Both the position numbers and the translations under genes were made by a program. From Tachypleus tridentatus (taxonomy: Eukaryota > Arthropoda > Merostomata > Xiphosura > Limulidae): 64,000 bases of DNA. The first letter of the stretch is position 1. Each line of letters starts with the position of its first letter. The notes under the pieces were generated by a model. It did not search any database, had not been told where the DNA came from, and saw only the letters and a list, made by a program, of their open reading frames with translations. Positions 10,468-24,099 of the stretch are shown piece by piece. The stretch is from NCBI RefSeq assembly GCF_004210375.1, contig NC_134837.1:18671586-18735585 (forward strand). Direction: 5' to 3'.

Positions 10468-10735
10468 TTTATTTTGAATTACGCGCAAAGCTACACGAGG
10501 GCTATCTGTGCTAGCCATCCTTAATTTTGCAGTGTAAGACTAGAGGGAAAACAGCTAGTCATCATCACCCAACGCCTACTCTTGGGCTACTCTTTTACCA
10601 ATGAATAGTGGGATTGACCGTCACATTATAACGCCCCACGGATAAAAGGACTTTTGCGTTTGGTGTGACGGTGATTCGAGCCCGTGACCCTCAAATTACG
10701 AGTCGAGTGCCTTAACCACCTGGCCATGCTAGGCC
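10468..10735 (-). mobile_element. tRNA-derived SINE, family 1
   Basis: In - orientation: starts GGCCTAGCATGGCCAGGTGG, B-box-like GGGCTCGAATCACC, full body and tail GTGTAGCTTTGCGCGTAATT. Confidence 0.9.
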
Positions 10736-13700
10736 TAACTATTCATTGTTAAAATGTAAGCACGACAACCTAAACTTTTTGCACTAACCCTACATTGGAA
10801 ATACCATGCTGAAATGGGTAACTTAGAATTGGCAAAATACTTACTCAGTTGGAGCTAATTCTTGTTAGATGTTAAAGTTTTACTCCTCAATTTTGTTTTC
10901 TGACCCAAATATCGTACAGTCCATGTTGAAAAAAAATGTACACAAGTTTAAGATTTTGCTTATTTAAGCTGGTAAACACCCAATTTAAAAGCCACCTTTA
11001 GGCATTTTTCGAAAGTTTAATGCTGCACCAGGTACTTCCATCTTTTACCTACAATGAACTTCTGCAACATTATCTTGTTCAGGACTGGAACAATTGCAGC
11101 TGGAAAGGGTACTAAAAATTTAGTATATATATAATCATCTATGGAAGGAATTTATCGCTTAGTGAATACCACATTGCGTAACCTCCATTGTCTGATGATG
11201 CTACTGACTGCTTCCATCTCCCAATGCACTTTGATAACCAATTTTGATATTATTAATTATTCACTTTCTTGTAGCTTAAGGGACAAAACATGGCATTTGT
11301 GTTTTAATTCCAAAGTCACGCATAAGCTCGACCACAACTCTAAAAACTACGGTCTATAACAACAACAACATGTGATTGTAGTGAAATTCGGAAATATTCA
11401 ACATCATTTTCAAATATGTGTTGAATTATTATAGCATGATTCATTACCCATGAACAAAGGTCGTTGTCTATGTTAAGTGTGATTCCTTCGTTCGAATGCA
11501 TAGTCAGCACTTATGTATACACATGTGTTATCTAGAACTAGGACTACCATATCATGTTTTTCCATCAGCCACCATTTTCACTGTGTGGATGCCAATTCTT
11601 TCTTCACGACAAATGTGCCAAGTTCCAAATAAAGTGGAATAAAGTTGCTTAACAAAGCTGTGCAGGCCAACCAATCCCAACAACTGATCAAAGTCTGTAC
11701 TTGCCAATTCTGTGCAACTGTTCAAATGTTTTCGAGTAAGTTTACGATACCGGTTCTTCAGTATGGATTTAATTAGTTGAATGGATTCTGTAGAAAAAAA
11801 TGTTTCATGTAGGTAACTATGGCAATACTTTAATCCATCAAAAATGATGATATGCTGGTGTGTAAACTGATGGGTTATGACATCAACTGGAATAATAGTT
11901 TAGTTCCAACATTTATAGCATACAACAAACTAGGCATAACTACTGTCTGTTGATCTAACGTTGAGCTTCTAAGACGTTGAACTAGATAAGTTGGTCACAC
12001 TGCTTGATAATTTTGAAAGGGACAGAAACTAGGGTAAAGTCTGTTCCTACAGAAAATACTGCTGGTGGTATTTATTGCACATACGGTATTCTCACAACTG
12101 ATTTGTATGCAGATATCGGATATCTCCGCTTTATAATGGAAGACTGAGCAGGAAGTGGGCAAAGTAATCTGAATCTTAAAACCCGTCTGATGTGACATGA
12201 GATTGGATACATCTGATGAATGATGAAAACAATCTTTATTACAGACACATAAAAAAGAAAAGTGCGCCTAACTGTGTGGACATTAGTCGTTACTGGTTCA
12301 TTGTACAGACTGTCAATCACCTCTCGAGCTGAATTTCATCCTTGTTAAACTCGATGAAAGCCAAATAGAGATCAGAAAAATAGGACTCCATACTGACACA
12401 GAAAAACTTCGGTTTCTTTGTCTCACGATTATGTCATCGCATAACTGATTACTCTCTCACAACGTTTTTCATCTGAAAATTACAGAAATCATCCAACCAT
12501 TCGGCAAAAGTGCGAGACCAAATTTTTTTTCGGGGGGAAGGTTCAAATGGATATTATGTAATATGAGGAAGACTCAAAGATAATCGGAACTGAAAAATTT
12601 CAGAGGTTTCAGAACAAAATTATTTATATCAAAATTACACAGAAACAAACCACACGAAAATTCTTTAAAATACAGAACACATTATATGCTCGTATATTAC
12701 ACACACATTACGTAATCGGCAAATGTAATTTTTAACTCAGACGTCCATATTGAGACGTCCAGAAATATATCTTCTCCTTATTATATTTGCCCTAAAACGA
12801 GATCACAACAACTAAATTATTTAAAAATTTTAAAGAATTTAACTGTATATTGATTACCTTAAAGAATGGAAGTTTTCTTTAAGACAGTATACACAGCAAT
12901 GTGGCAAATCATTGTTGGATGACAAAATGAACGTGTGGCACGAGCCAGCTCTACAAACACCATCGAAATTATTGGTTATACATAAAATGTGCGTTCAATA
13001 GTTTTATTTCCTGGCTTTTTCTAAATTGTACACCCTATCTGGAAGTTATGCTAATTTCCCTACTAAACGATAATCCTGTCATCTATTAGTTTATGTCTTT
13101 ATCAAGTGCCAAGCATTTCTCTAACTTTACCTCAAATTATCGTGATTGAAAGTTCTTCAAAAGAAAATCCCAGGTTTGTGGCTTGTTTCCCAATTTTGTA
13201 AACTTCACATCACGTTCCTTTATCCTACACTATGAGAAGTTTCGCGAGTCACTTTGATAAATCATACATCGGTTTTGTTTTTCATTGACGTGGAAAAGGA
13301 ACAACGTTTCATATCCCACCATTGGTTCTATCTACTGCTTGGAAATTAATAGTTACTAGCTGCTGTCCAACCAACTTGCTTCGGAATCTTAAAGGCTTCT
13401 CAAACCACTGTACTTTAAATAATTACTCAGAATAAATGAGCATCATGTGACAACCAAAACGTTGGATACATCTATTTGTAAGAAATATGAAGATAGATTA
13501 AACCGATACTTCGTGTAAAGAAAACGTGTAAGATCTTTGTTTAGAGATGGTGCTTGTTTTTAAACTTTTCTATTTTCAAATTACACTAAATACGTTCAGC
13601 AAAGCAACAAATTATCAACTCTTACATATTTTCAAATAAACTGGTAAAATAGAATTACTATATTTATTTAAATTGTCAAATGTGATAAGTAAACGCGCCC

Positions 13701-14599
13701 TCTCAAACTCAAAAGTTGCACACCAGTCTTAATGGAGTTTATCATCTCACTGCATCAGTATGTCTCAACATTTTAAATGCAACTTCCTGTTGGAGCTTCA
13801 TGTAATTCGTATTTCTACTTAGTTCGCATTACTGGGAAACTAGTTATCTTTATTATTGACTCGGAGACTAAAAGAAGACACAAAATGTAACTTGAAAATA
13901 TGAAAAAAAGATATCGGGTATTTTAATAACACAAGATTAGTAAGAAATGTTAGTTTATAAACAAGGAATAGAAATCACGTAAAACAGTATAGAAATAAAG
14001 TTTAATCAGAATGGAAAGATATTTTCTAGACTAAAACGAGGAACTCAAAAATGTAAACAACCTAGGCTGAAAATATTATTTGCATTATTTTCTCAAGCTG
14101 CAAGTCCCTATTTTGTCTTATATCTACAGCACTTATCAATTTTAGTGGAGACAAAATAGGAATTATTAGCTTAGGAAAACAATGTAGACAGTATTTCCAG
14201 CCTTGTTTGGTTTTCAGCAGTCCCTAGTTTTATTCTTGCAAATATGATTTTTGCATTTTAATTAAACTTGATTTTGTACGTCTTTCACTATTCCAATTTT
14301 TAAATTAACAATTTCTACTAATCTTGCTTCTTAAGTTGTTTATATGTTCATTTATGGAAAATAAATTTTAAGCTGGATGTTACTTGTTTTTCAACAGTTT
14401 ACTGCTGCATTAGCTATTTTTTTTCATTTAACCACTGCACTGAGCTTGTTTAAAATCAACAAATGTACGAAAAAAAGAAAAACACAGGTAATGGTATGCA
14501 ACAACAGCAAACACAATGTAAAGTTGTTTTCAAAGGACCATCTTCAAGGTAAAGATTGTATCATTATAGATTCATTGACCGGCTCATTCCAATCTCACA
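10736..14599. other. Non-coding, with possible degenerate coding remnants at about 10,900-11,960 (-)
   Basis: No intact gene. On the - strand, 11,750-11,560 reads as short fragments such as LISCWDWLACTALLSNFIPLYLELGTFVVKKELAS, with neighbouring pieces in other frames. This looks like a worn protein of a repetitive element, but I cannot name the family. The rest (12,000-14,600) shows nothing I recognise. Confidence 0.4.
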
Positions 14600-14765
14600 G
14601 TATAATGTAACAAAAGACGAGCAGCAACAAAGCAATCTCATCAAAATATAATAATGTCCCTTCTACGATAATACAATGCATTCTTACCCTGAAGATGATC
14701 TAGAAAGGTTGGAACCTTATCAATAGTGTTAATACCCATACCAGCCGTTCTGAGGTACAACACAG
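14600..14765 (+). repeat. Copy of the fold-back repeat family (right half)
   Basis: CCCTGAAGATGATCTAGAAAGG followed by GTGTTAATACCCATACCAGCCGTTCTGAGG matches 53,088-53,165 of the fold-back element. The left arm is missing here. Confidence 0.65.
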
Positions 14766-16041
14766 ATTAATGCATTGTAAACAGACTCAGTAACATGCTT
14801 ACCTTATTATGTGTATATAATTCATCGGTATGTTCTTCAAGATACTGCTGTGCACAAGTGTTGGTTAGAACGAGGGACACAAATAATATATGCAAGATAG
14901 AGAACAGCGATATACTTGGCGTTAAGTCACCAATTATCGACATTTACAGCCACTACCTTGATACTAACTATTTAAAAACAGCTATACGAAACAGTGTTAT
15001 ATTCAGTGGTAATAAATATTTAATACGAACTCACGGTTTCAGCTAATTAGAAAAAATTACCACCGTACACGGTGATAATCGTGCACTTTAACAACTTTGC
15101 TGAAATATAGCCGCAGAAATCCACGGAGACAGGAAATTTGGGTAATGATGAACAATAGATAATGACATGCAACAGCCAAATCGGAAACCTTTCATGTGTA
15201 AGTTTCAAATTAATGTAGGAGAAAGCGCACGAGCTATTGTTTTCAACTAACTTGTACCCTGTGGAAACACCGGATTTTTTGGTGGCAGAAAGTGAAGAAT
15301 TTCGAACATTTTGCAACACGACAACATTAAAGAGGGCGAATTAGGTTTAAAACTACTAGTTTTTTTGGTTTTTTTTTTTTTTTGCAAAATTCCTGCGCGA
15401 TCTTACACTACAGAAAATGTCACTCACAACAATTTTATAGTGTGGTCAAAATAAAAATTTGTAACTTAAGCGAACTATCAGCAGATCTATTGCCTTTTTT
15501 GTTTACTTTTAGGAAGTTGGTAATGGTACATTTTAAATTCTTAATTTTCAATTCTTTTTATATATAAGTTAGGTTTTATTAATCCACAGCAACGGGCAAA
15601 TATGTGCTTAGAGTAGACACGGCACTTACTAAGCGCATATATAAAACTTTGCTACTATAAAAAAGCATTTACAAATAAAACTTTTGTCTTAAATTAATTA
15701 TTTACTGCGCTAGGTAGCGTTGTCTTTGAAGTTTCCTCTAACTATGCGTTTTAACACACATCGAGTACAAAGGTATCGACTCAGAATAGCAACGTGTATC
15801 AGTACAAAGTTTGTTATTAATAAAAACGATAATTTAACGATTTTCCACTTTCTGTACCTCAGACTTTAGTACTTCAAACTAACATAGATGTTTAGTGGAT
15901 GTGTTGTATTGGACTTTTACCTCACATACCAAATTTTAAGGTAATACATTAAGAAATACTCGTAACATGACATCTCCAATTTTGATTCCATTTTTTTTTC
16001 CTCATACCAAAAGTATCGAAGCTTTATTTGACAGTTTCTTT
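14766..16041. other. Non-coding, nothing recognised
   Basis: AT-rich with a T homopolymer near 15,361-15,382. No supported exons or repeats. Confidence 0.5.
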
Positions 16042-16277
16042 TAAATTTCGCGAAAAGCTACAAGAGGGCTATCTGCACTTGTCGTACCTAATAGAGCAGT
16101 GAAAAACAACGTAAAAGGCAGCTAGTCATCACCACCCACTCTTTTAGCAACAAACAATGGATTGATCATTGCTTTATAGCCTCCCCACACACACACACAT
16201 ACAGTTGAAAGAACAAGCACGTTTGATGGGAGACGGATTCGAACCTGCGACCCTCAGATTGTGAGTCAAGTGCCCCA
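16042..16277 (-). mobile_element. tRNA-derived SINE, family 1, decayed and head-truncated, with (AC)n
   Basis: Contains the body (AGCTAGTCATCACCACCCAC on +) and the B box region (GATTCGAACCTGCGACCCTC on +), but the A-box end is missing. An (AC)n microsatellite at about 16,187-16,200 has grown inside it. Confidence 0.8.
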
Positions 16278-16424
16278 ACTTCAAATTTAGTACACGGATA
16301 GATAGTTTCAATCTACAATTAGGAGTCTCGTGTGGTCTAAATATAAGACAAGTACGCTTATCCACCATCATTCCCAAAGTTGAATAAAAATCGAGGCCTG
16401 GTTAGGAAATGTTGTTGTTGTTTG

Positions 16425-16536
16425 AATTAAGCACAAAGTTGCACTATGGGCTATCAGTGCTCTGCCCGCCACGGGTATCGAAACCCGGGTTTTAGCGTTG
16501 TAAGTCCGTAGACATACCGCTGAGCCACTGGGGGGC
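16425..16536 (-). mobile_element. tRNA-like SINE, family 2
   Basis: On the - strand: CCAGTGGCTCAGCGGTATGT, then GGGTTTCGATACCCGTGG, tail AACTTTGTGCTTAATTC. Same layout as 7805-7921. Confidence 0.8.
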
Positions 16537-16795
16537 GGTTAAGAAATGAATGAATATTTACTGCAAATTTCTTATGAACACTGTAAGAGCAGACACTAGT
16601 TTGGCCGCCAGTTTTAATTTTTAACCGCTCCATTTTGGTTTTTTTCACACCTAAGATGTTTTTTGGTTAAATTCGTAAATAATATGAACGTCAATTGATT
16701 GAATAGATAGATATATAGATGTCCAATAGGTTAGCTATTTTGTAAATATTTGTATATCGTGTATTTAAAACCAAGTAATCAACGATCAATGAATT

Positions 16796-17067
16796 TTTTT
16801 TTTTTTGAATTTCGCACAAAGCTACTCGAGGGCTATCTGCGCTAGCCGTCCCTAATTTAGCAGTGTAAGACTAGAGGGAAGGCAGCAAGTCATCACCACT
16901 CACCGCCAACTCTTGAGCTACTCTTTTACCAACGAATAGTGGGATGACCGTCACATTATAACGCCCCCATGGCTGAAAGGGCGAGCATGTTCGGCGCGAA
17001 GGGGATGCGAACCCGCGACCCTCAGATTACGAGTCGCACGCCTTAACACGCTTGGCCATGCCGGGCC
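16796..17067 (-). mobile_element. Full-length tRNA-derived SINE, family 1
   Basis: In - orientation: starts GGCCCGGCATGGCCAAGCG, B-box-like GGGTTCGCATCCCC, full body, A-rich tail (T run on + at 16,796-16,806). Little diverged. Confidence 0.92.
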
Positions 17068-17079
17068 TCACAGACATGT

Positions 17080-17354
17080 TAGTTTGTTTTGAATTTCGCG
17101 CGAAAGTACACGAGGGTTATCTGCTCTAGCCGTCCATAATTAAGCAGTGTAAGGCTAGAGGGAAGATAGCCAGTCATCACCACCCACCGCCGACTCTTGG
17201 GCTAATCTTTTATCAACGAATAGTGGGATTGACCATAACTTTATAATGCTCCCACGGCTGAAAGGGCAACCATGTTTGGTGGGACAGGGATTCGAACTCG
17301 AGACCTTCGAATTACTAGTCGAGTACCTCAACCACTTCGCCATGCCAGGGCGAT
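17080..17354 (-). mobile_element. tRNA-derived SINE, family 1, with target duplication
   Basis: In - orientation: starts GCCCTGGCATGGCGAAGTGG, B box AGTTCGAATCCC. Flanked by AGACATGT at 17,072-17,079 and 17,355-17,362. It lies next to the previous copy, so two SINEs are tandemly placed but independently inserted. Confidence 0.9.
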
Positions 17355-17844
17355 AGACATGTGTTTAAGTTTGTGTGCAAAATACCAAACCGACTACGTT
17401 GTAAGCTCATGGAATAATATGAACAAAGGGGCATATTTTGCCTTTATCTAACAATCGTGAAATCACTCGTTTTGCTTAATACCGATGTTTGGATGGTCTT
17501 AACTACTAAAAAGGAAGGTTTTACGTGCTGTTTCATGAATATGATGTTTGCCCAAATTTTCTATCTGAATTGTGAACAAATTCCTGTTCGATCCCTCTTG
17601 TCAGCCACTATCGTAGTTCAATAAAAGTACGAACATTTTTCATAGAATTATTGGCCACTTTTAACTTACTTTTCTAAAATGATGAATTGTAGATTAACCA
17701 TTTCTAGACTCATCATAAACTGCTTTTTACCACAACTGGATTTCAGTTCGTTGTCAACGAAATGTTTTCTAAAAGTCTTACTTTATCGTTTTATGTTTCC
17801 AGTTAGAGCTCTTCAGATGTCTTCATATATATATAGTTTTCTTA
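17355..17844. other. Non-coding, nothing recognised
   Basis: No repeat or exon signals that I can support. Confidence 0.5.
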
Positions 17845-17946
17845 CAGCAAATCCACATCGGGCAATCTGCTGAATACACCAAAGGAATCAAACCCCTGAT
17901 TTTAGCGTTGTAAATTCGTACAGTTATTGCTGTACCAGCGAAGGAG
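17845..17946 (-). mobile_element. tRNA-like SINE, family 3
   Basis: On the + strand: CACATCGGGCAATCTGCTGA, then AATCAAACCCCTGATTTTAG and TTGCTGTACCAGCGAAGGAG. On the - strand this is a tRNA-like head with a B box-like GGGTTTGATTCC. Related copies lie at 34,553 and 43,150. Confidence 0.65.
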
Positions 17947-19439
17947 TTTTTAATGTAGTGTGAAAACTACATTACCAGAGAAGCGTTGTGTTGTTTTATC
18001 TCGTATTAGTCCTTCTATATTGTTTTTATAATTTTAGTGTTATTACACGCTTCAACTTGGTATTTGTTCCGTAACACTTTTGCAATAAATTTAGCCAGCA
18101 GTTTTTAGCCATATTGTCTTATTGACGAAAATCAGTAGAATTTTTGTCTAGTTTTATTCGTTGGATTTTATTCAGTTATAGATCAGACTGGTCAACAAAC
18201 TAGTCAAATTTAATCTAATCCCGAGTCATATAATTAGTATGTGATCTTTTAGTTGACATATAAAATAACACGTAGATATTACATGTGTAATAGTGTTTTG
18301 CTAGTCTCCATAGACACTTTCACATAACAATGTACATCTTTCATCCCTATCGTGACTCGCTATTATGTCATACGTCACTACTTGTTCATTTGTATGTATG
18401 GTAAAAATGCCCATACATACAAAAAAATCCCGTAATTATTCATATATTAGGATTTCGTTTGTATGCAAAGCATTTTTTCAGTTACAGTATTCTTATAAAG
18501 TTCTTCCCTCCTACATAAAATTTTCTAATACAATTCAAGAACTGTGACATTTCGATTCTGGATTATTTCTCTTTTTTCACGTACACGTGAACCTGAATAG
18601 CTACGGCTGACGTAGTGTTACTTTATTACATGAGAACACGTGGAATGTCTTTACATGATTTCTCTGGAAGCTCTCATAGTAATTTCTACTTCTCCTAAAA
18701 CGTGTACTACTCGATGGATTTTGTCAAGAACCTAAATTCTTCTAATCCTAGTCAGTGTTCAATTACTCTCTGGAGTCGATGTCGTTGTGTTATTCTAAAA
18801 ACTCATCGTCATTCTTGAGAAACAAAGTTCACATCAAAACATCCATTAACGAATTTAACAACGGTCAAAACATTGTGCATCTTTAAATGTCGTGTGTACT
18901 TATTGTGTACTTTGTATGAATTATTTGCAAAAAAAAAAAATCAAAAAATATGTGGGAGAAACTTTAGTTGGAACACAAAGGTTTAATATTTAACCTAGCG
19001 ATTACAGTTAGCCAGCCTACATGTTAGAATTTGTTAAACATTACATACCAGAAGAGAAGTTTTATCACGAGGTGTAAAAAACCTTTTCACCGTTAATTGA
19101 CATGGGTGCCGATATAACTGTGAGAAACATCTACTGTCCAAACCTAAGAAAATGGAATTTCATGTTTGTATTAAGAACCACCAACATCTTTCTACTTGTA
19201 TACGTTTCAGATATTTTTCAAAATCAGTAAATGATTTACGATAAAATATCACACGTAATGCAAAGGTTTAGAGATCAGGATGTCAGCCAGTAGCTGTGGT
19301 ATTTCACACACTGAGTGTTGAACCACTACTACTACTACTCTCCGCATATTTTCAGGTCTTAAAATGGTTCAAATTGTACCAGGTGCTAAAGTTTAATACT
19401 TTATAACAAACCAATAAAATATGACTAGTTTTGCTCTTA
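17947..19439. other. Non-coding, nothing recognised
   Basis: AT-rich with poly-A tracts (18,929-18,941). No supported gene. Confidence 0.5.
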
Positions 19440-20130
19440 CATGAAGAAGTTAAAAGTGTTAAGTGTTAAAATCTTCCAAAATATCTTTAACTGTTACGTC
19501 TTGCAATATTTTAAATATTCGTACAATAGGTACCCCTATACTCCCTTAACACACCTTAATAATGAAAACATGAAAAACATGTTCAACTGTTACATCTTAC
19601 AAGATTTTAACAGTCAATTTATTTTATAACAGCTTAATTAATAGTGAACACTTATACATCTACAAATGAATAACACTGAATATGTAAAACCCCAAAAGTG
19701 AGTTTACCTTAAACGTTTTATTAATGAGTATTTCAATATTTCTATTTAGCTATCTTACCTTTTAACAATGAATAAAATAAATACTGCAAGTGACTTTATC
19801 TTAAAACATATCAATAATAAATATTTAAATACTTGTACCAGGTCTTTTACGTCGTAATATTTTAATAATGAAATGATCAGCAGCCACACAGGTAAGAAAT
19901 GATCATCTACATGTAACATCTTGCACAAAAACACACACAACTTCCAACTGTTACAATTCAAAACGTGCAACAGTTACATAAAACTATCAAAATTACTTGA
20001 ATGTGCAATGCAATACCTTAAACAAATTGTAAAAATAAATTTAAGCTGTTACATTCTACAAGTGTTAGAGCATAATATTGTTGATAGGCTACATCTCCAG
20101 AAAGAGTTATAAAAATGTGTTGAATTATTA
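19440..20130. repeat. Diverged tandem-like repeat with CTGTTACATCTTACAAG motif
   Basis: Related motifs recur at about 19,489 (CTGTTACGTCTTGCAATATT), 19,587 (CTGTTACATCTTACAAGATT), 19,911 (TGTAACATCTTGCAC) and 20,047 (CTGTTACATTCTACAAG), interspersed with TTAATAATGAA-type segments. It looks like an old minisatellite or segmental duplication. Period is irregular. Confidence 0.35.
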
Positions 20131-20599
20131 GAGCATTACACATTATAATAAAAACATGCTAAATTGTATAACTTAACTGGTACACGTAATAACAAGCACG
20201 ATGAACAGTAGAACTCTTACATATTATATTGTACAATATAATTTAATAACTAAAACATACATTGAGCAGGCCAATTACTTAGCCATTTTCAATGATGTTT
20301 TGAATACTATATCCAATTCTATCATTAGGTATTTTGAACAATTTCCTGAATGTTGTATGTTGACCACAACTCTAGATAAAACTTTCTGTAAAAGAAATAC
20401 ACCAGGTTTATGTTTCAAGTTTGTTACACTTGATTATTTAATAAAATCCAGTGACAGTATGCATTTTAATCTTATGTTTTTATGTCAAACCACAGACAGA
20501 TCCAAACACACATCCGAAGGACAAGAGACCTACTGACCCATGTAGAACACCTCACTCACCACACTAAACTAAATGCTTAAAAACAACAAAAAAAAATGA

Positions 20600-20990
20600 C
20601 CGTTTATCAGGACATTACCTTAGCTCCCTTAAATTTGCTGCATTCACTACATCTGATGCCAGCCTATTCTGCACCACCAGAAACACTTTCTTAGACAAAA
20701 GATGGCTTGCATCTTGAAAAGATTTATATCTGTGCCCCCTAATCCTGCCATTCTCACCATTAACCATGAAAAACGGATAATACGTGAACACTATCACTTT
20801 CCTCCAAAATCTTAAACATCTCTATTAGATTCCAATTAACACTTCTTTTTCAAGAGAAAATTGTAGAGGTGTTAATCACATATGACAAACATTCCATCCC
20901 AAGTCTCATCTCAGTAGCCCTCATCTGAATCCTTTAAAATTATTCAAATTCCTTCTAAAGGTAAAAATCTCAGGAGTGAAAACAGAATTC
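20600..20990 (-). pseudogene. LINE-type reverse transcriptase, C-terminal remnant
   Basis: On the - strand, frame fragments read NLIEMFKILEE-like, then RIRGHRYKSF and KKVFLVVQNRLASDVVNAANLRELR, ending near 20,616. The pattern RxRGHxxK..(R/K)xxF...RxxNxLxxxVVxAxxLxxFK is typical of the C-terminal end of non-LTR retrotransposon polyproteins. Frame changes between fragments indicate a dead, 5'-truncated copy. Confidence 0.6.
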
Positions 20991-21217
20991 CAAACGTGAC
21001 CTATACAAACACTTTCACTAATGACTTTGAGTTGAATACATACAATTGGATGTGAACTTTAAGAAGCTGCTATAACTGAGAATAATAAGCGAGAAGAAAA
21101 AATAGAGCCATCTATACTAATTCAAGAGTAATTTTTCCAATTAAACATCTCTCGAAAATAAAGTATTATCCCAATGGCACCACAAGGAGATAAAGTTATC
21201 AAGAACTGATGTAATAA
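20991..21217. other. Probable continuation of LINE debris
   Basis: - strand pieces such as HVWNSVFTPEIFT-like text around 20,960-21,000 may extend the LINE remnant. The rest is unrecognised. Confidence 0.3.
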
Positions 21218-21237
21218 TTACACTAAGTAAACTTTAT

Positions 21238-21440
21238 CATTTTTACAACTAATGTTACCATGACAGCATGGGAATACAATATCACCTTTAAAACATATGA
21301 TGTTAACATGACAACAGAGAAACACTAACTCTTTTACAACAGCATGGAAATAGGTCACTAGTGGAACAACTGGAATTAGCATGACAACATGGGAATACAA
21401 TATCACCTCTAAAACACATGATATTAACATGAGTGCAACA
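21238..21440. repeat. Imperfect duplication containing CATGGGAATACAATATCACC
   Basis: The segment at 21,255-21,315 is repeated at 21,376-21,436 with a few changes (about 121 bp apart). A weaker partial copy (ACAACAGCATGGAAATAGG) lies between. Confidence 0.7.
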
Positions 21441-24090
21441 ACAAGATATCACTTGTTCAACTAGTTACATTAACATGTTTCTGAGGGGACATGTTGTAAA
21501 TAATGTCTATTAGCCTCTGTGTCATATTTTTTAATAGTTTGAATATATTAAGGACCCTAAGTAACTTAAACACATTTTTGTTTTGAATACGTGTTAACAC
21601 ACGCTATAAGAGAAATAGTATCAGATGCATCTCAACTGAAAGCAAATAATGTGTAATGTCAAAACATATATTTAGAAATTCTGATAACCTAAGTCTAAAC
21701 ACGAATAAAACAAGTTTGTGTCAGTATATTGCAAATTCATCAATGAATAAATTTCTGATAATCTGATGAAAAGTTATTTCTGTGGTAGCCCTCCACTAAT
21801 TTTGTGTTTATGATAACCCACGTAAATCATGGTTATACAGTATGTTGTTTTCACTTTAACCCATATAATACTATACCACATATTAAGATATTTATGATTA
21901 ATAACTAGAGCTTTAAAATGGGTATTTGTTTTAACAATAATATTTGATAAAAACAACATTGCTCATAAACATTTCTGCTACATTAAACTGTGTACCAGAT
22001 GAGCACAATCCAAATCACGATAGGAGACACTATGAACAGACATCTTTGTAGATTGCATCTTTTTTATTTTACAACAAATTTTGTAACTTCTCATATATTC
22101 TTCAGGCAAATAGTAATATCAGCCTACAGCAAAGAGAAACATTAAGTTGATAACATACTTATTTCATTGTATAATGGTATCAACTAACTGAAGGTGTGGG
22201 GAGGTAAAGAGGGATAGGAAACAAAGTCCCCCCTTAACTTTCTACTACAGATTATCTGGTTAACATCACGTATAACTAAACCACCTCCACAGTCATTCTG
22301 AACATTCTAAGTGTAAAATATGCTTTACCATTTTTCCCTTTCTGTCTGACAGCTAAGTTATTTCAAATTTATAATTATTCAATCCTTTCTACCTGAATCC
22401 ATCAGTTTCCAACATAAACATACTAAACTTGTGTATGCAGAAGCAAATATTTGTCATGCCTTTTTATTTTTCATTTTTAATAAATATATGCATGGAAAGG
22501 TCATCTAATTTATTCAAACATTAATGGTCATATTTTTTGTGCAACAACCTCATCTATTTTAAAGCTGACCAAAGTTCATGCCTCATCATGCAACAGTATG
22601 CATTCTACAGTTCAGGATTTATTCAAGTCACTAAAGTCTAATAAAACATGACACATAATTACTATGACACAAGATTCCACAAATTGTTCAAGGTATCTGT
22701 TCACATCCTGTTTTATCAGCACATATTTACAAATATTTAACATCAAAATAATTTTGAAATAAACAGAGCAAACTATTTACATTTTTAACAAAAACAATAC
22801 TTTGATTGGAGCAACACAGCTGGTAATAGTTTTAATAATGAAAACTCCATTGTTGATGCACTCGTAAGATTGGCTCAAAAACACAATACATTTCACTTGA
22901 TTTTTAATTATACAGTGAGCTTTCTTTATAAATGAAGTATTTTGCCACCAGATGGTAGCATTACCCTAAGTCTTGTAGAATAGAACTATACAATACAGAG
23001 CTAACAAAAATGTTTTGTGATCATATCAACAATAAGTTTCATTTACAAAGTTTGTTTATGAATAAACAGTGTTATGAATATTAATATACAAAATAGCAAA
23101 GAAAATGTACCAAGTAAATAAAATATATTAGAGATCTTTGGTAGATGTAATGTTTAGCTTACGGCAATATTTCAAGTTACAATACTTTTATTACACTCAC
23201 ATTTCTTAAGTTTAAGACAAATACTTTTACTTTTAGTGGCCATAAAATGATCATTCTATATCTTATCCATTTCAGTATTAATCTGACAAGACAGACTGGA
23301 CTATAGAACTAATAGTTGTTAAGGTTTACTGGCTGATGAATCATCATAACTAATAGTTAATCAGAACACTCACAACCATTTGGTGAACTACAAAGTATTT
23401 ATGTGAATAATTCTAAACATTTACAGGGACTTTACTTGGATAGTTTTGGACATCTGAACATTGCTTGGATAGCTTTGGGTCATTATTCTGTAGAGTCTGC
23501 ACATTACTTGAATAAGTCTGAAAGTCTAGATAGCTACCTTAATATTAATATATGAAGAATTATTTAATTAATTTTTGGACAGTAACATAAACAGCACTGA
23601 AAAAGAAATCGGATGAATCTGGACTTTCAACTGAATAATAATTAAGATTTGCCTGGAGAAGCCAGAATATTTTCTTTGAAAACCAGACTAATTACCTAAA
23701 TGATTTTGTATTATATGGATAGGATAGCTCTGGCAATATATCTAAAAATATAATTTGCACATTTTTATGATAAAGGAAGCCTACAGGTCAAAAAAATTAT
23801 TACAGAATCAACACACAAAAATTAAATATGGAGGATAGAATTTCTTATGAACTTGGAGAAACTTCAGGCAGAGTTTTATACCTGGGAAAGACAACTGTTG
23901 TGGTACTTCTTTTTAGCAATGGCACACTTGCAATACATTTATATTTCCATTTCATAAAGTAATGTGACACACTAAGTAATTAGATCTACACTTCTACATA
24001 AAATACTTTGAGCTACAAGATACATAAACCAAAGAGATTTTGCTTTTCATATCTCTGAACTCACCAAGATAAAAACTCACTTTTGAAGTA
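21441..24090. other. Intergenic, no gene recognised
   Basis: No convincing exon. A CTCF-like motif occurs at 22,945-22,958 (listed separately). Small frames here look like chance. Confidence 0.45.
22945..22958 (+). promoter_or_regulatory. CTCF-like motif
   Basis: CCACCAGATGGTAG fits the widely used CTCF core CCASYAGRKGGCRS at 13 of 14 positions (T in place of C at position 12). CTCF is conserved across bilaterians including arthropods. Occupancy cannot be judged. Confidence 0.35.
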
Positions 24091-24093
24091 TCT

Positions 24094-24099
24094 CAGGCA
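24094..24099 (-). CDS. Possible terminal exon fragment joining the 25,030 exon (stop)
   Basis: On the - strand a strong acceptor (TTTGATGTTTTTTTCAG) is followed by TGCCTGAGATAC. Joined to the GG left by the exon at 25,030, it would give Gly-Ala-stop. This would end the unknown protein at ...KEIRGA. The match in phase may be chance. Confidence 0.25.

Noticed and set aside
14377..15319. Frames of 77-90 codons on both strands
   Set aside because: No family resemblance, splice sites or biased composition. Consistent with chance.
16187..16200. (AC)n tract as a separate element
   Set aside because: It is a microsatellite grown inside a SINE and is noted there.
23893..23955. Short - strand frame MYCKCAIAKKKYHNSCLSQV ending at GTATAA
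   Set aside because: Only 20 codons, stop immediately after, no acceptor upstream in frame.
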